Shown here: in pieces, positions 1-6,618 of the stretch | Layout of the letters: every line of letters starts with the position of its first letter | Numbering within the stretch: the stretch's first letter is position 1 | Source: Pseudomonadota bacterium | Lineage (GTDB): Bacteria > Pseudomonadota > Alphaproteobacteria > Rhizobiales > Rhizobiaceae | Direction of reading: 5' to 3' | Assembly: GCA_023433855.1 (NCBI GenBank) | Contig: JAEYTV010000283.1 | Coordinates: 1 to 13,664, forward strand | Length of the DNA: 13,664 bases | Translations under genes and position numbers: made by a program | The notes under the pieces: model-generated | Databases searched by the model: none | Seen by the model: only the letters and a program-made list of their open reading frames with translations | What the model was told of the DNA's origin: nothing

Positions 1-408
1 ATCGTCCTTACCGCCGCTGCAGTCCTGCTGGCTGGCAGCGCGTACGCTCAGACCGCCTCTGACGGACCTATCGTCGTACTCTCCGAAATCGTCGTCGTAG
101 AGGGCTTGCCCAGCTACACCTCTGCCAATACCCTGGAGGAGTATGACGTCTACGGCAGCGACGATAAGAAGATCGCCGACATCGAGGATGTCCTCCTCAA
201 CATGGACGGCACCGTTGCAGCCGTCGCGCTGGAGGTAGGCGGTTTCCTGGGTATCGACTCCAAGCATGTCCTCGTCAACTGGAAGGCACTGAAGATCACG
301 CCGGAGGACAATGGTCGGAAGCTGCGGATAACGGCACCTACGCTGACCAAGGAAACCCTCGAACAGGCGGCGTCCGTTAATCTGGAAGCCCTTGGCCTTC
401 GCGATTAG
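1..408 (+). CDS. Exported PRC-barrel domain protein (5' end missing)
   Basis: The frame is open from base 1 to the TAG at 406-408, so the true start lies upstream. The first 16 visible residues are hydrophobic and end in a typical signal-peptidase site (SAYA before QT), so the protein is probably secreted to the periplasm. After a short linker, the section from about residue 45 (EYDVYGSD, then KIADIEDVLL and a segment ending HVLVNW) matches the PRC-barrel fold: a short beta-rich domain with an xVYxxDGxxIG(D/E)I-like opening and alternating hydrophobic strands. Exported single PRC-barrel proteins are common in rhizobia and their role is mostly unknown. A TTG at 106 could be taken as a start but would discard the signal peptide, so I reject it. 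A strong hairpin terminator follows 14 nt after the stop. Family call good; function unknown. Confidence 0.8.
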   Translation: MVLTAAAVLLAGSAYAQTASDGPIVVLSEIVVVEGLPSYTSANTLEEYDVYGSDDKKIADIEDVLLNMDGTVAAVALEVGGFLGIDSKHVLVNWKALKITPEDNGRKLRITAPTLTKETLEQAASVNLEALGLRD

Positions 409-672
409 CCGCGCTGATACATCGCAGTGCATCCGGCATCCGCCTCTTCGACATCGGCTGCCGGGTGCATTGCGTTTGTCTCCGCTCCCTGTGCGCCGGA
501 CCCCGAACGGCGCTCTTCGAATGCTGAACGCTAATGACGAAAGGGCTGTTGCACGTTCTTAAGCAGAGCGCTCCACCGGGGACCCCGCAGGTCACTATTG
601 ATTACACGCAACGACAACGCTGGAATACCACGTTACGTTGCACAAGGTCAGCGCAAAGAGTCCGCTATTGGC
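409..672. other. Intergenic region with no recognised gene
   Basis: Apart from the terminator hairpin I see no gene with convincing codon use or a ribosome binding site. The short open frames on both strands here give low-complexity, Cys/Arg-rich translations typical of chance ORFs. No tRNA or known small RNA was recognised. If the 58-residue ORF at 673-849 is not real, this empty stretch extends to 967. Confidence 0.5.
423..474 (+). terminator. Rho-independent-type terminator after the PRC-barrel gene
   Basis: Bases 423-438 pair with 459-474 over 16 consecutive positions in RNA, including two G-U pairs. The inner 20-nt loop can add a further CCG/CGG pairing. The stem is followed by TTTGTC, a short U-rich tail. 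It starts 14 nt after the PRC-barrel stop. Read from the other strand, the two G-U pairs become A-C mismatches, which favours function on the plus strand. Confidence 0.6.
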
Positions 673-849
673 CTACCCCTCCTGAGGTCGGACGTGTGCT
701 GACAAAGGGGTGCTGCAATTGATCGTTTGGTTGTTGGGCTGACCAGACTTCTGTCGTCCGCCGCCCGGCGAAAATGCCGGGTCACCCCTAATATCCTGCT
801 TGTCTTCTTCTTCGCCAACGTCCTCTTCGCGAGGTCCTTGTTCGTCCAT
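673..849 (-). CDS. Possible small acidic hydrophilic protein (58 aa)
   Basis: An ATG at 849-847 opens a 58-codon frame ending in TAG at 675-673. The product starts with a run of Glu/Asp (EEDVGEEEDKQD), followed by IRGD, then a Gly/Pro/Gln/Asn-rich tail containing PGGGRQKSGQPNNQ. This is a biased but protein-like composition, resembling small disordered stress proteins, whereas the overlapping frames look random. An in-frame stop at 885-883 with no other ATG between fixes the start. No good Shine-Dalgarno sequence is visible (CATCGG precedes the ATG), which weakens the call. I do not recognise the family. It lies downstream of the small lipoprotein gene on the same strand, about 118 nt away, and could be read from the same transcript. 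Function unknown. Confidence 0.35.
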   Translation of the reverse strand: MDEQGPREEDVGEEEDKQDIRGDPAFSPGGGRQKSGQPNNQTINCSTPLSAHVRPQEG

Positions 850-967
850 CCGATGAGATGTCTGAACGACGAAGCCGTCACGTCAGGGTTGGCTCGCCAA
901 TCCGGAATTCGGAGCAGTCGAGGGGCCTGGCTGCGGCCCGCTCCTGCGAGAAATGAGATGCCTTGCC

Positions 968-1180
968 CTAGATCCCTGAGACCGGGCAATCGGGAGGCGT
1001 GAAGTTGCTGAACCCAGCTTTCGGACAATCGCACCTTGCATCATATCGGGATGGAGGTTGCGTCCTTCGACACGCCGGATCCGTCCGATACGCGTAGCCG
1101 GGCAAGTTGACGTAGCGGGTTTGGTTGCAGCTACTCGTCAGGGCCATCAGGCCAAATGCACAAAGCGCGATCTTCCACAT
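968..1180 (-). CDS. Small cysteine-containing lipoprotein
   Basis: The 70-residue product starts with a Lys, then a hydrophobic stretch ending in LTSSC, a lipobox-like site for signal peptidase II. The mature part would be about 52 residues, attached to a membrane through that Cys, and holds four more Cys (in DPAC, ARCDC and PDC) that could pair in the periplasm. Two ATG codons lie in tandem at 1183 and 1180. A perfect AGGAGG ends 3 nt before the first and 6 nt before the second, so the second is the better start. Upstream, the DUF982 gene is divergent. Thr at the -3 position of the lipobox is not the usual Leu, so lipidation is likely rather than certain. No family recognised and function unknown, but the ribosome binding site and signal peptide make the gene credible. 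Confidence 0.65.
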   Translation of the reverse strand: MWKIALCAFGLMALTSSCNQTRYVNLPGYAYRTDPACRRTQPPSRYDARCDCPKAGFSNFTPPDCPVSGI

Positions 1181-1183
1181 CAT

Positions 1184-1480
1184 GATCCTCCTGTTGAGGC
1201 AACTCGTTGCGGTCCGGCCGTATTTGGAGCGCCGCGGCGCCTTGCAATCATTGTGTGGGTTGCTCCCCCGACATCATTGCGTCCAGTCAATTCCAACGCA
1301 GGCCGCATCTACTATTGTTGATGCCCCGAGTGCAGGAACGCTTATGCAGCCATCATACCCGACATACCGCGATGATCATCCTTGTCAGTGGCTCGTCCAC
1401 GTTACCTCGGCGGTTTCGTCGGCGAGATCCTCGGATCCTGGAGTGGAAGATCAGGTGCATCCGCCCTGCGGAGGTTTCAC
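1184..1480. promoter_or_regulatory. Divergent intergenic region, lipoprotein / DUF982
   Basis: About 297 nt separate the two outward-facing starts, so promoters for both must lie here, but I see no strong sigma-70 or EcfG-type match. A GGAAC at 1335-1339 lacks a CGTT at the right distance. A perfect 12-bp GC palindrome (GCGCCGCGGCGC) sits at 1229-1240, 46 nt upstream of the lipoprotein start. No gene is convincing here. Confidence 0.35.
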
Positions 1481-1816
1481 ATGACCGGCGGCCGAAGTGA
1501 GAAGCCCCTGCTCGACGATCAGGCGTGGGCAAATTGGGACTCGCCAGTCATCCTCCGTAGGGGTGGCTCAGACAGGAAGACGGCGATCGCAAACCCGGCC
1601 GAAGCGCTCGCCTTTCTGACCGTCGCCTGGAGGGGAGAAAAGTGCAGCCTTCACCAATCGGCCAGGCTTGCGTGCTCTCAGGCCCTGCGGCGCCGGATAC
1701 CATCCGAAGATGCAAGAAGCGCGTTCATCGGTTTCGTTGAACAGGCAAATCTACTTGAGGAGCAACCACGTCCAAGCGGGAACGGCACGAACGGACAACG
1801 GTTGGATGACGGCTGA
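1481..1816 (+). CDS. DUF982 domain protein
   Basis: The 111-residue product carries the DUF982 pattern over about residues 18-93: WDSPVIL near the start, then a basic stretch, NPAEALAFL, a conserved W (VAWRG), a Cys-containing helix (LACSQAL) and the closing SxEDARxAFIxF segment. DUF982 proteins are short cytoplasmic proteins, common in multiple copies in rhizobia and related bacteria, with no established function. The ATG at 1481 is preceded by GGAGGT at 1470-1475, spaced 5 nt, an excellent ribosome binding site. The frame is open further upstream to 1382, but that extension lacks a ribosome binding site and family similarity, so I place the start at 1481. The C-terminal 18 residues are polar and probably disordered. 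The family assignment rests on remembered motifs. Confidence 0.8.
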   Translation: MTGGRSEKPLLDDQAWANWDSPVILRRGGSDRKTAIANPAEALAFLTVAWRGEKCSLHQSARLACSQALRRRIPSEDARSAFIGFVEQANLLEEQPRPSGNGTNGQRLDDG

Positions 1817-1992
1817 GAGAATACCCGATCCGTTGCCCCACCTTCCGGCCTGTGACGAGGAAACACATCCACATCCAAGACAATGAGGCGGCGGTCGTCA
1901 CGGAATACGTCACGGCCGGGGGCTTGAAGGTTGGTCCAGTCGACGTCAGCCGTTTCCCCTACCTCCGCGATCGCGAGCTTCCGGAGGAGTAG
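1806..1992 (+). pseudogene. Possible frameshifted small gene coupled to the DUF982 gene
   Basis: An ATG at 1806 overlaps the DUF982 stop (ATGACGGCTGA), as in translationally coupled genes, but its frame closes after 26 codons. A second frame, from 1810 to the TAG at 1990-1992, has coding-like codons with high GC at third positions and a protein-like translation (RKHIHIQDNEAAVV, then VGPVDVSRFPYLRDREL). Joining the two would need one frameshift around 1835-1855. Alternatively a GTG at 1852 starts an independent 46-residue protein, though without a ribosome binding site. The last 34 nt overlap, in antisense, the 3' end of the glycosyltransferase gene. I do not recognise the product. Chance coding bias opposite a GC-rich region is the main alternative. 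Confidence 0.22.
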
Positions 1993-3776
1993 TTGTCGAA
2001 GTTCAGGCTGAGAAAGGATTCCAAGGTCAGGTACGACCGGATCATGCGGAAAACGATGTAGGACGGGAGTGCCAGGAAGGCTTCGAACCTCAAGTTGACG
2101 ACTATAGCAAGGATGGCGTTGACCATAGGGGTTCCGATGAACAGGGCGAGTATCGAAGCCGCCTTGAGGGTGCTGTGGGGGTCGGGGTCGAGGATGAGGA
2201 AATTCACCGAGAAGATCACAAGCGGAAGAGCCATTGCCCGTCTTACCGTATTCATCAGCATGTAGGGAAGGACGAGCCATCCTCGCGTCGATATCCTGGG
2301 CGGCAGCAAGTACTGGAGATTTCTTGCCGTCACATGGAAGATGGACCGGAACCACCTCGTCCGTTGCTCGCGCAGGTGGTGCAGAGTCCGGGGAACCTCG
2401 GAAATGAAGGTCACGCCGGGGTCCACCAGCAGGCGGTAGCCGGCCTCTCCCATCCGGAGGGCGATATCGGTGTCCTCACCGTTCATCCCGATGGCGAAGC
2501 CGCCGACGGAGCGTGCGGCATCCGTGTTGTAGCACGCGAGCATGCCCGCGATCCCGACTACGCAGTCCGCGGCGCCAAGTCCCACCTGATCGTAGCCCAT
2601 CTTGAGCAGAACCTCGATGTATCGGGCACCATCGAAAGGGCCCTTGCCAGGAGGCAGCGCCAGCCCCCCTACCACCCCGACCTTCGGATCAGCGAAATGC
2701 TTGAATGCGCCCTTGAGCGTATTTGGCGCGAGGAGTGTGTCCGCATCGGCGCGCGCGAAATACTCAGTCTCCACGGCCTCGAGCCCGCGGTTCAGAGCAT
2801 GAGATTTCCCCTGTCGCGCTTCATGCAGCAGCATTCCCCTGACGTGATCCACTTCGCCAAAAGCTGTTCGAACCTGCTCGGAAGTGTCGTCGGCGGAGGC
2901 ATTGTCGACGACAATCACGGTGACACGCCCATTATATCGTGCGGCAGAAGCGTCAGCGGCCGCGATGCATGCCCGGATGGCGTGGCCCTCGTTGTGGGCC
3001 GGGATAACCAGCGTGATCGGCGGCTCATATGCCCTTTGCCTCCTGGAAATGCCCTGAATCGATGCAAGCAGGTTGAGCAGAAGGTAGACCAGGGGCACGA
3101 ATAGAAAGACCCCCACGCTCACTCCGCCCAAGAGCGCGACATCCCTCAGGTCCCGGATAAGCTTCAGATCGAAGCCCGAAATCCAGATCGACAGGGCAGC
3201 GGACACTCCCACGATCACCATCGCAGTCAGGAAGGAACTCACCCTTAGACGCTGTCCTATAGGGGCGTCCGAGCGAGCAGGCATGTCGGCGGTGCCGATA
3301 AGGTGGAGGGCAAAAATGAGAAAACCTGTCAACGCGGACACCATCTCTGCGGCGAACAGCGTCAGATGGAGACCGGAGACAGCGAAGGCGGCCAAGTTTG
3401 CCAGATCAAAGACGAGGCAGAACAGGAAAAAGTACAGCAGGAGGCTGCACCCATATCGGAGCCGGGTGGTCCACGGTGCTCGGATCGCGGACGCGAACGC
3501 GACGAAGAAGCCTGTCATGTACAGTCTGAGCGGAAGGACGAGCGTTCCGTCATACCTCGAAAAGAAGATGTCCCGCTCGGGAAAGAGCTGGGCGACGGCC
3601 GCAGAGTTGAAGGCCAGCATCAGGCAGAACGTCAATACAGAGAAGATCGCCAGAACCGCCGGCGCCGCGACGATAGGCACCGGATGGGACAAGTCCCCCG
3701 GACTGGAATCCTCGGATACATATTGATCCGGATGAAGCCGCCGTCGGAGGACGTGGCCGGCGACGATGTCTACCAT
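1959..3776 (-). CDS. Membrane family-2 glycosyltransferase, cellulose-synthase-like
   Basis: This 605-residue protein should polymerise a polysaccharide from nucleotide sugars at the cytoplasmic membrane. The GT2 domain spans about residues 252-480: PAHNEG (259-264), DNASADD (291-297), the metal-binding DAD (344-346), GED (433-435, catalytic Asp region) and QRTRW (471-475), the Q/RxxRW motif of processive enzymes. Six likely membrane segments precede it (about 34-58, 80-98, 108-133, 137-160, 179-200, 213-240), and two or three follow (about 500-528, 538-560, 566-583). No PilZ domain is present, so direct c-di-GMP control as in BcsA is not evident. Its ATG lies inside the end of the BcsB-like gene (7-nt overlap), implying translational coupling; only a weak GGTG precedes it. 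It is the last gene of the operon. Substrate and product are unknown. Confidence 0.85.
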   Translation of the reverse strand: MVDIVAGHVLRRRLHPDQYVSEDSSPGDLSHPVPIVAAPAVLAIFSVLTFCLMLAFNSAAVAQLFPERDIFFSRYDGTLVLPLRLYMTGFFVAFASAIRAPWTTRLRYGCSLLLYFFLFCLVFDLANLAAFAVSGLHLTLFAAEMVSALTGFLIFALHLIGTADMPARSDAPIGQRLRVSSFLTAMVIVGVSAALSIWISGFDLKLIRDLRDVALLGGVSVGVFLFVPLVYLLLNLLASIQGISRRQRAYEPPITLVIPAHNEGHAIRACIAAADASAARYNGRVTVIVVDNASADDTSEQVRTAFGEVDHVRGMLLHEARQGKSHALNRGLEAVETEYFARADADTLLAPNTLKGAFKHFADPKVGVVGGLALPPGKGPFDGARYIEVLLKMGYDQVGLGAADCVVGIAGMLACYNTDAARSVGGFAIGMNGEDTDIALRMGEAGYRLLVDPGVTFISEVPRTLHHLREQRTRWFRSIFHVTARNLQYLLPPRISTRGWLVLPYMLMNTVRRAMALPLVIFSVNFLILDPDPHSTLKAASILALFIGTPMVNAILAIVVNLRFEAFLALPSYIVFRMIRSYLTLESFLSLNFDNYSSGSSRSRR

Positions 3777-5386
3777 GTCACCACAAGACCGGTGCTGCCG
3801 GCCGGAATTTGCGGTGGCTGTGCGCCCGGCTCGATCCTTTGAACTGCAGGCTCGGGGGCGATCCCGTTCTCCTTCCCGCCACCCCAGACGACATAGACCT
3901 CCTTGCCCTGACCGGCTGCTGCCTGGAGAAGCTCGGAGACGCCCGCGCCTGCTGCGGCCTGGATCAAGACCGGTCCCTCCGAGCCTGTCAGGTCGACGGG
4001 CGTGTCGAGCGGCAATATCAGGTCGAGCATTCCGGCAAGCTGAACCGCCGTTTCCAGATTGGATCCCTCGGCTGCTTTCACGCCCACCCTATCGGCGGCT
4101 GCCAACTGCTGGACCAGAATCTGGGCGTCGGCCTCCGGGTTCGTGCCTGTAGTCAGCGTCGTTGCCGGCAGCACCTGCGCGGCCTGCTCCGGACCCGCGC
4201 GGCAGATCCCCTGATTGGGCGTGTTGTCGATCAGCGTCACAACCATTCGGTTGGTGAGAAGTTGGTTCGGCACCGGCAGTGGAATCCTCAGCGCGAGGTC
4301 ATTTCCTGTTCCGGGATGGTTGCTGGAATGGACAAGGGCTCCATTAAGGGTGACACGAAGGGACCAGTAATTGTCACCGCGCAGCTCACTTGTCTTGAGC
4401 CGGAGGTCGAGCGCATCGGGAGCTTTGCCCTCCGGCAGATCGGCGAGCTTGTAGTTGAGCTGCCACCGGGTGGATGCCCGAAATGTGTGGGTCAGGGTGT
4501 CGGTCGTGAGGGCAGATACGGGTAAGGGCCACGACTGCCCGTAGGATGCTGGAAGCGAACCGCCCCTCAATCGCGCAAGTTCCGCCACGCCTGCCGGTCC
4601 TGCGACTGAAAGCTTGCCCGCGCCCAGAGTGAGTGTTGGCTGGCCGTCCGTCGGCATGACATCGATCCCGTCCGCTACCGCGGCTCCCGTCAGTTCGGCC
4701 GAAACACCCTGCCTTTCCAGCCACTGGGTCGTCCACGCGGCGGGTATCACGTTTCCGGCAGCCTCGATCTGCAGCGGCGGAGAAAGCAGCGCCGCATGAA
4801 CCGCGGGGTCGGACAGTGGGTTGGCCAGCTCCAGCGTCAGGGCCGTGCTTGGCAGGACATGAACGACCGCGCCGAGGTTCGTCACGTTCGTGGGGCAGAC
4901 CTGACCGTAGTTGGTCGTGCCGTTACCCTCGAGCCTGACGACTATCTCACCGGTCGCTATATCCATTTGGGAGAGGTCGTAGGTCAGCCGATGTTCCGCC
5001 CGCCCTGGCTCCAGGAGAATGGCATCAACGAGATTGTCATTGACATAGAGCCGAACCAACCCGTCCCCATGCTCGATGAGCTCGCTTTCGAGGTCAAGCT
5101 GCAACTGGGCGCGCAGGGGCCGTATCTGTTGCGGAATGTCGAACACGATCTGAGACTGAGAGGGAAAACCGATAAGACCGGTCCAGGCTGCGACCCGTGA
5201 AGCGGGCAAACGCAGCACCCGGTCGCTGCCGGTCAGACGCTCCGAACTCACGGCAAGCGGCCGATCTGACAGGCCCAGCCGTTCCGTGAGATGCGTGGAG
5301 GTTTCCCGATTGCTGAACAGAAAGGCGAGAAAAGTGACCCCGAAAATCACAAGTGCGAGTGCAATCAGTCTCAGAACGTCGCGCAT
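3770..5386 (-). CDS. BcsB-like periplasmic subunit of a polysaccharide synthase
   Basis: The 538-residue protein has an N-terminal membrane segment (about 5-24) not followed by a clear cleavage site, then a long periplasmic beta-rich part. Features recalling BcsB, the periplasmic partner of cellulose synthase, include FDIPQQIRP (82-90) followed by alternating hydrophobic strands (LRAQLQLDL), YVNDNLV (114-120), a second similar module around 309-385 with VTLNGALV (345-352), and Cys164 and Cys395, which could form a disulphide. Canonical BcsB is longer and anchored by a C-terminal helix; this one ends at VVTW with no such helix. It starts 6 nt after the stop of the SDR gene and overlaps the glycosyltransferase start by 7 nt, so the three products likely act together. 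I infer it guides the nascent chain in the periplasm. BcsB relationship is by pattern only. Confidence 0.65.
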   Translation of the reverse strand: MRDVLRLIALALVIFGVTFLAFLFSNRETSTHLTERLGLSDRPLAVSSERLTGSDRVLRLPASRVAAWTGLIGFPSQSQIVFDIPQQIRPLRAQLQLDLESELIEHGDGLVRLYVNDNLVDAILLEPGRAEHRLTYDLSQMDIATGEIVVRLEGNGTTNYGQVCPTNVTNLGAVVHVLPSTALTLELANPLSDPAVHAALLSPPLQIEAAGNVIPAAWTTQWLERQGVSAELTGAAVADGIDVMPTDGQPTLTLGAGKLSVAGPAGVAELARLRGGSLPASYGQSWPLPVSALTTDTLTHTFRASTRWQLNYKLADLPEGKAPDALDLRLKTSELRGDNYWSLRVTLNGALVHSSNHPGTGNDLALRIPLPVPNQLLTNRMVVTLIDNTPNQGICRAGPEQAAQVLPATTLTTGTNPEADAQILVQQLAAADRVGVKAAEGSNLETAVQLAGMLDLILPLDTPVDLTGSEGPVLIQAAAGAGVSELLQAAAGQGKEVYVVWGGGKENGIAPEPAVQRIEPGAQPPQIPAGSTGLVVTW

Positions 5387-5392
5387 TTGGCC

Positions 5393-6589
5393 TCACACGT
5401 CTGGAACGACTCCGGGTTTGCGCTCAGCGGTCCAAAGCGATCTCGCGGGAACGACCGAGGGGTCGAACCGCGACTTGAAGCGCTCGACGACCTCCATCGT
5501 TTCACTGAACAGCCGTTGATCGAGCAGTATCGAATTCAATCCCAGCGCGGGAAAGGAGACGTTCGTCACCTCGAGCTCGTTTTCCGACGCTTCGTTGCGC
5601 GGGTTGTCGACATAAGCGACGCGAACTCCCGTTATCTCCGCGACCATCTCAGCAAGGTCGCGGACCCGCTTCGTCTCGGCAACCTGGTTGAATATCTTGA
5701 CCCGATCTCCGCGCGCCGGCGGGTTCTCTATCGCCAACTTGACGCAGCGAGCGGTATCCTCGATGTTTATGAAGCCGCGGGTCTGTCCGCCTGTTCCGTG
5801 AACGGTGAGAGCGTGGCCGACGACTGCCTGTACCAGGAAACGATTGAGGACTGTTCCGTAGTCTCCGTCATAATCGAACCGGTTGATAAGAGCATCGTCC
5901 AGGCGTGTCTCCGCAGTTTCGGTGCCCCACACGACACCCTGATGAAGATCGCTGATCCGCAGCCGATCGTTCTCGGCATAGTACTGGAACAGCAGTTGGT
6001 CCATGGACTTGGTCATGTGATAGACCGAGCCCGGCTGTGTCGGATAGAGAATGGAACGTTCAAGTTCCCTTCCGTTGGGCCCCCGGATGATGATGTCCAA
6101 ATAGCCTTCCGGCATCGCCAGATCGCTGCCGCTGTAGCCGTAGACACCAACGGTCCCGAGATGAACGACGTGGATGTCATTCCCAAGCTCAACGGCCGCC
6201 ACCAGAAGATTGTGCGTGCCGGAGACATTGTTGTCGACGGTGTACCGCTTATGCTGCGGGCTCTTCATCGAGTAAGGCGCGGACCGCTGTTCCGCGAAAT
6301 GGACGACGGCATTGGGCTTGAACTCCGACAGCACATCGATGAGGCCTGGGTAATCGCGGGCGATGTTGACGCGATAGAAGGGGAGTTCTTTGGAGGACAC
6401 CTTGGCCCAGGCCGCCAGACGGTCCTCGATCGAGGCAATGGGGGTCAGGCTGCTGGCCCCCAATTCCTCGTCGATAACGCGGCGGGAGAGATCGTCGACG
6501 ATCCCGACGCGAAAACCATTCGCAGAAAGGTGCAGGGCGGTGGGCCACCCGCAGAAACCATCACCGCCGAGTACCAAAACCGACTTCAT
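5393..6589 (-). CDS. UDP-sulfoquinovose-synthase-like NAD-dependent SDR enzyme
   Basis: The 398-residue cytoplasmic protein is an extended short-chain dehydrogenase of the SQD1/SqdB type, which converts UDP-glucose and sulfite to UDP-sulfoquinovose. Visible are the NAD-binding GGDGFCG (8-14), SLTPIASIEDR (47-57), HFAEQRSAPYS (97-107), catalytic Thr146 in LGTVGVYG, Tyr190 and Lys194 (YHMTK), the QGVVWG segment (217-222), and GGQTRG (267-272). Length matches the family (about 400). Differences from plant SQD1 as I recall it include V149 in place of Glu in LGTMGEYG. The ATG at 6589 is preceded by GAGGT 12 nt away, a little far. It is the first gene of a tight trio with the BcsB-like protein and the glycosyltransferase, suggesting the sugar goes into a polymer rather than a sulfolipid. 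A paralogous nucleotide-sugar epimerase activity is the main alternative. Confidence 0.8.
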   Translation of the reverse strand: MKSVLVLGGDGFCGWPTALHLSANGFRVGIVDDLSRRVIDEELGASSLTPIASIEDRLAAWAKVSSKELPFYRVNIARDYPGLIDVLSEFKPNAVVHFAEQRSAPYSMKSPQHKRYTVDNNVSGTHNLLVAAVELGNDIHVVHLGTVGVYGYSGSDLAMPEGYLDIIIRGPNGRELERSILYPTQPGSVYHMTKSMDQLLFQYYAENDRLRISDLHQGVVWGTETAETRLDDALINRFDYDGDYGTVLNRFLVQAVVGHALTVHGTGGQTRGFINIEDTARCVKLAIENPPARGDRVKIFNQVAETKRVRDLAEMVAEITGVRVAYVDNPRNEASENELEVTNVSFPALGLNSILLDQRLFSETMEVVERFKSRFDPSVVPARSLWTAERKPGVVPDV

Positions 6590-6618
6590 GGTGATCCAGT
6601 GACCTCGCTGCCCTTGGA

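Noticed and set aside
962..989. TTGCCC/GGGCAA inverted repeat as a terminator for the small lipoprotein gene
   Set aside because: It overlaps the coding end, the stem is 6 bp with a 16-nt loop, and no T-run follows on the minus strand.
1229..1240. 12-bp palindrome GCGCCGCGGCGC as an operator
   Set aside because: GC-only palindromes arise often in this base composition and no second copy or spacing supports function.
1335..1356. Possible EcfG promoter upstream of the DUF982 gene
   Set aside because: GGAAC is present but no CGTT follows at 16-17 nt.
2175..3104. 309-codon open frame on the plus strand
   Set aside because: It is antisense to the glycosyltransferase catalytic domain and its translation lacks protein-like patterns.
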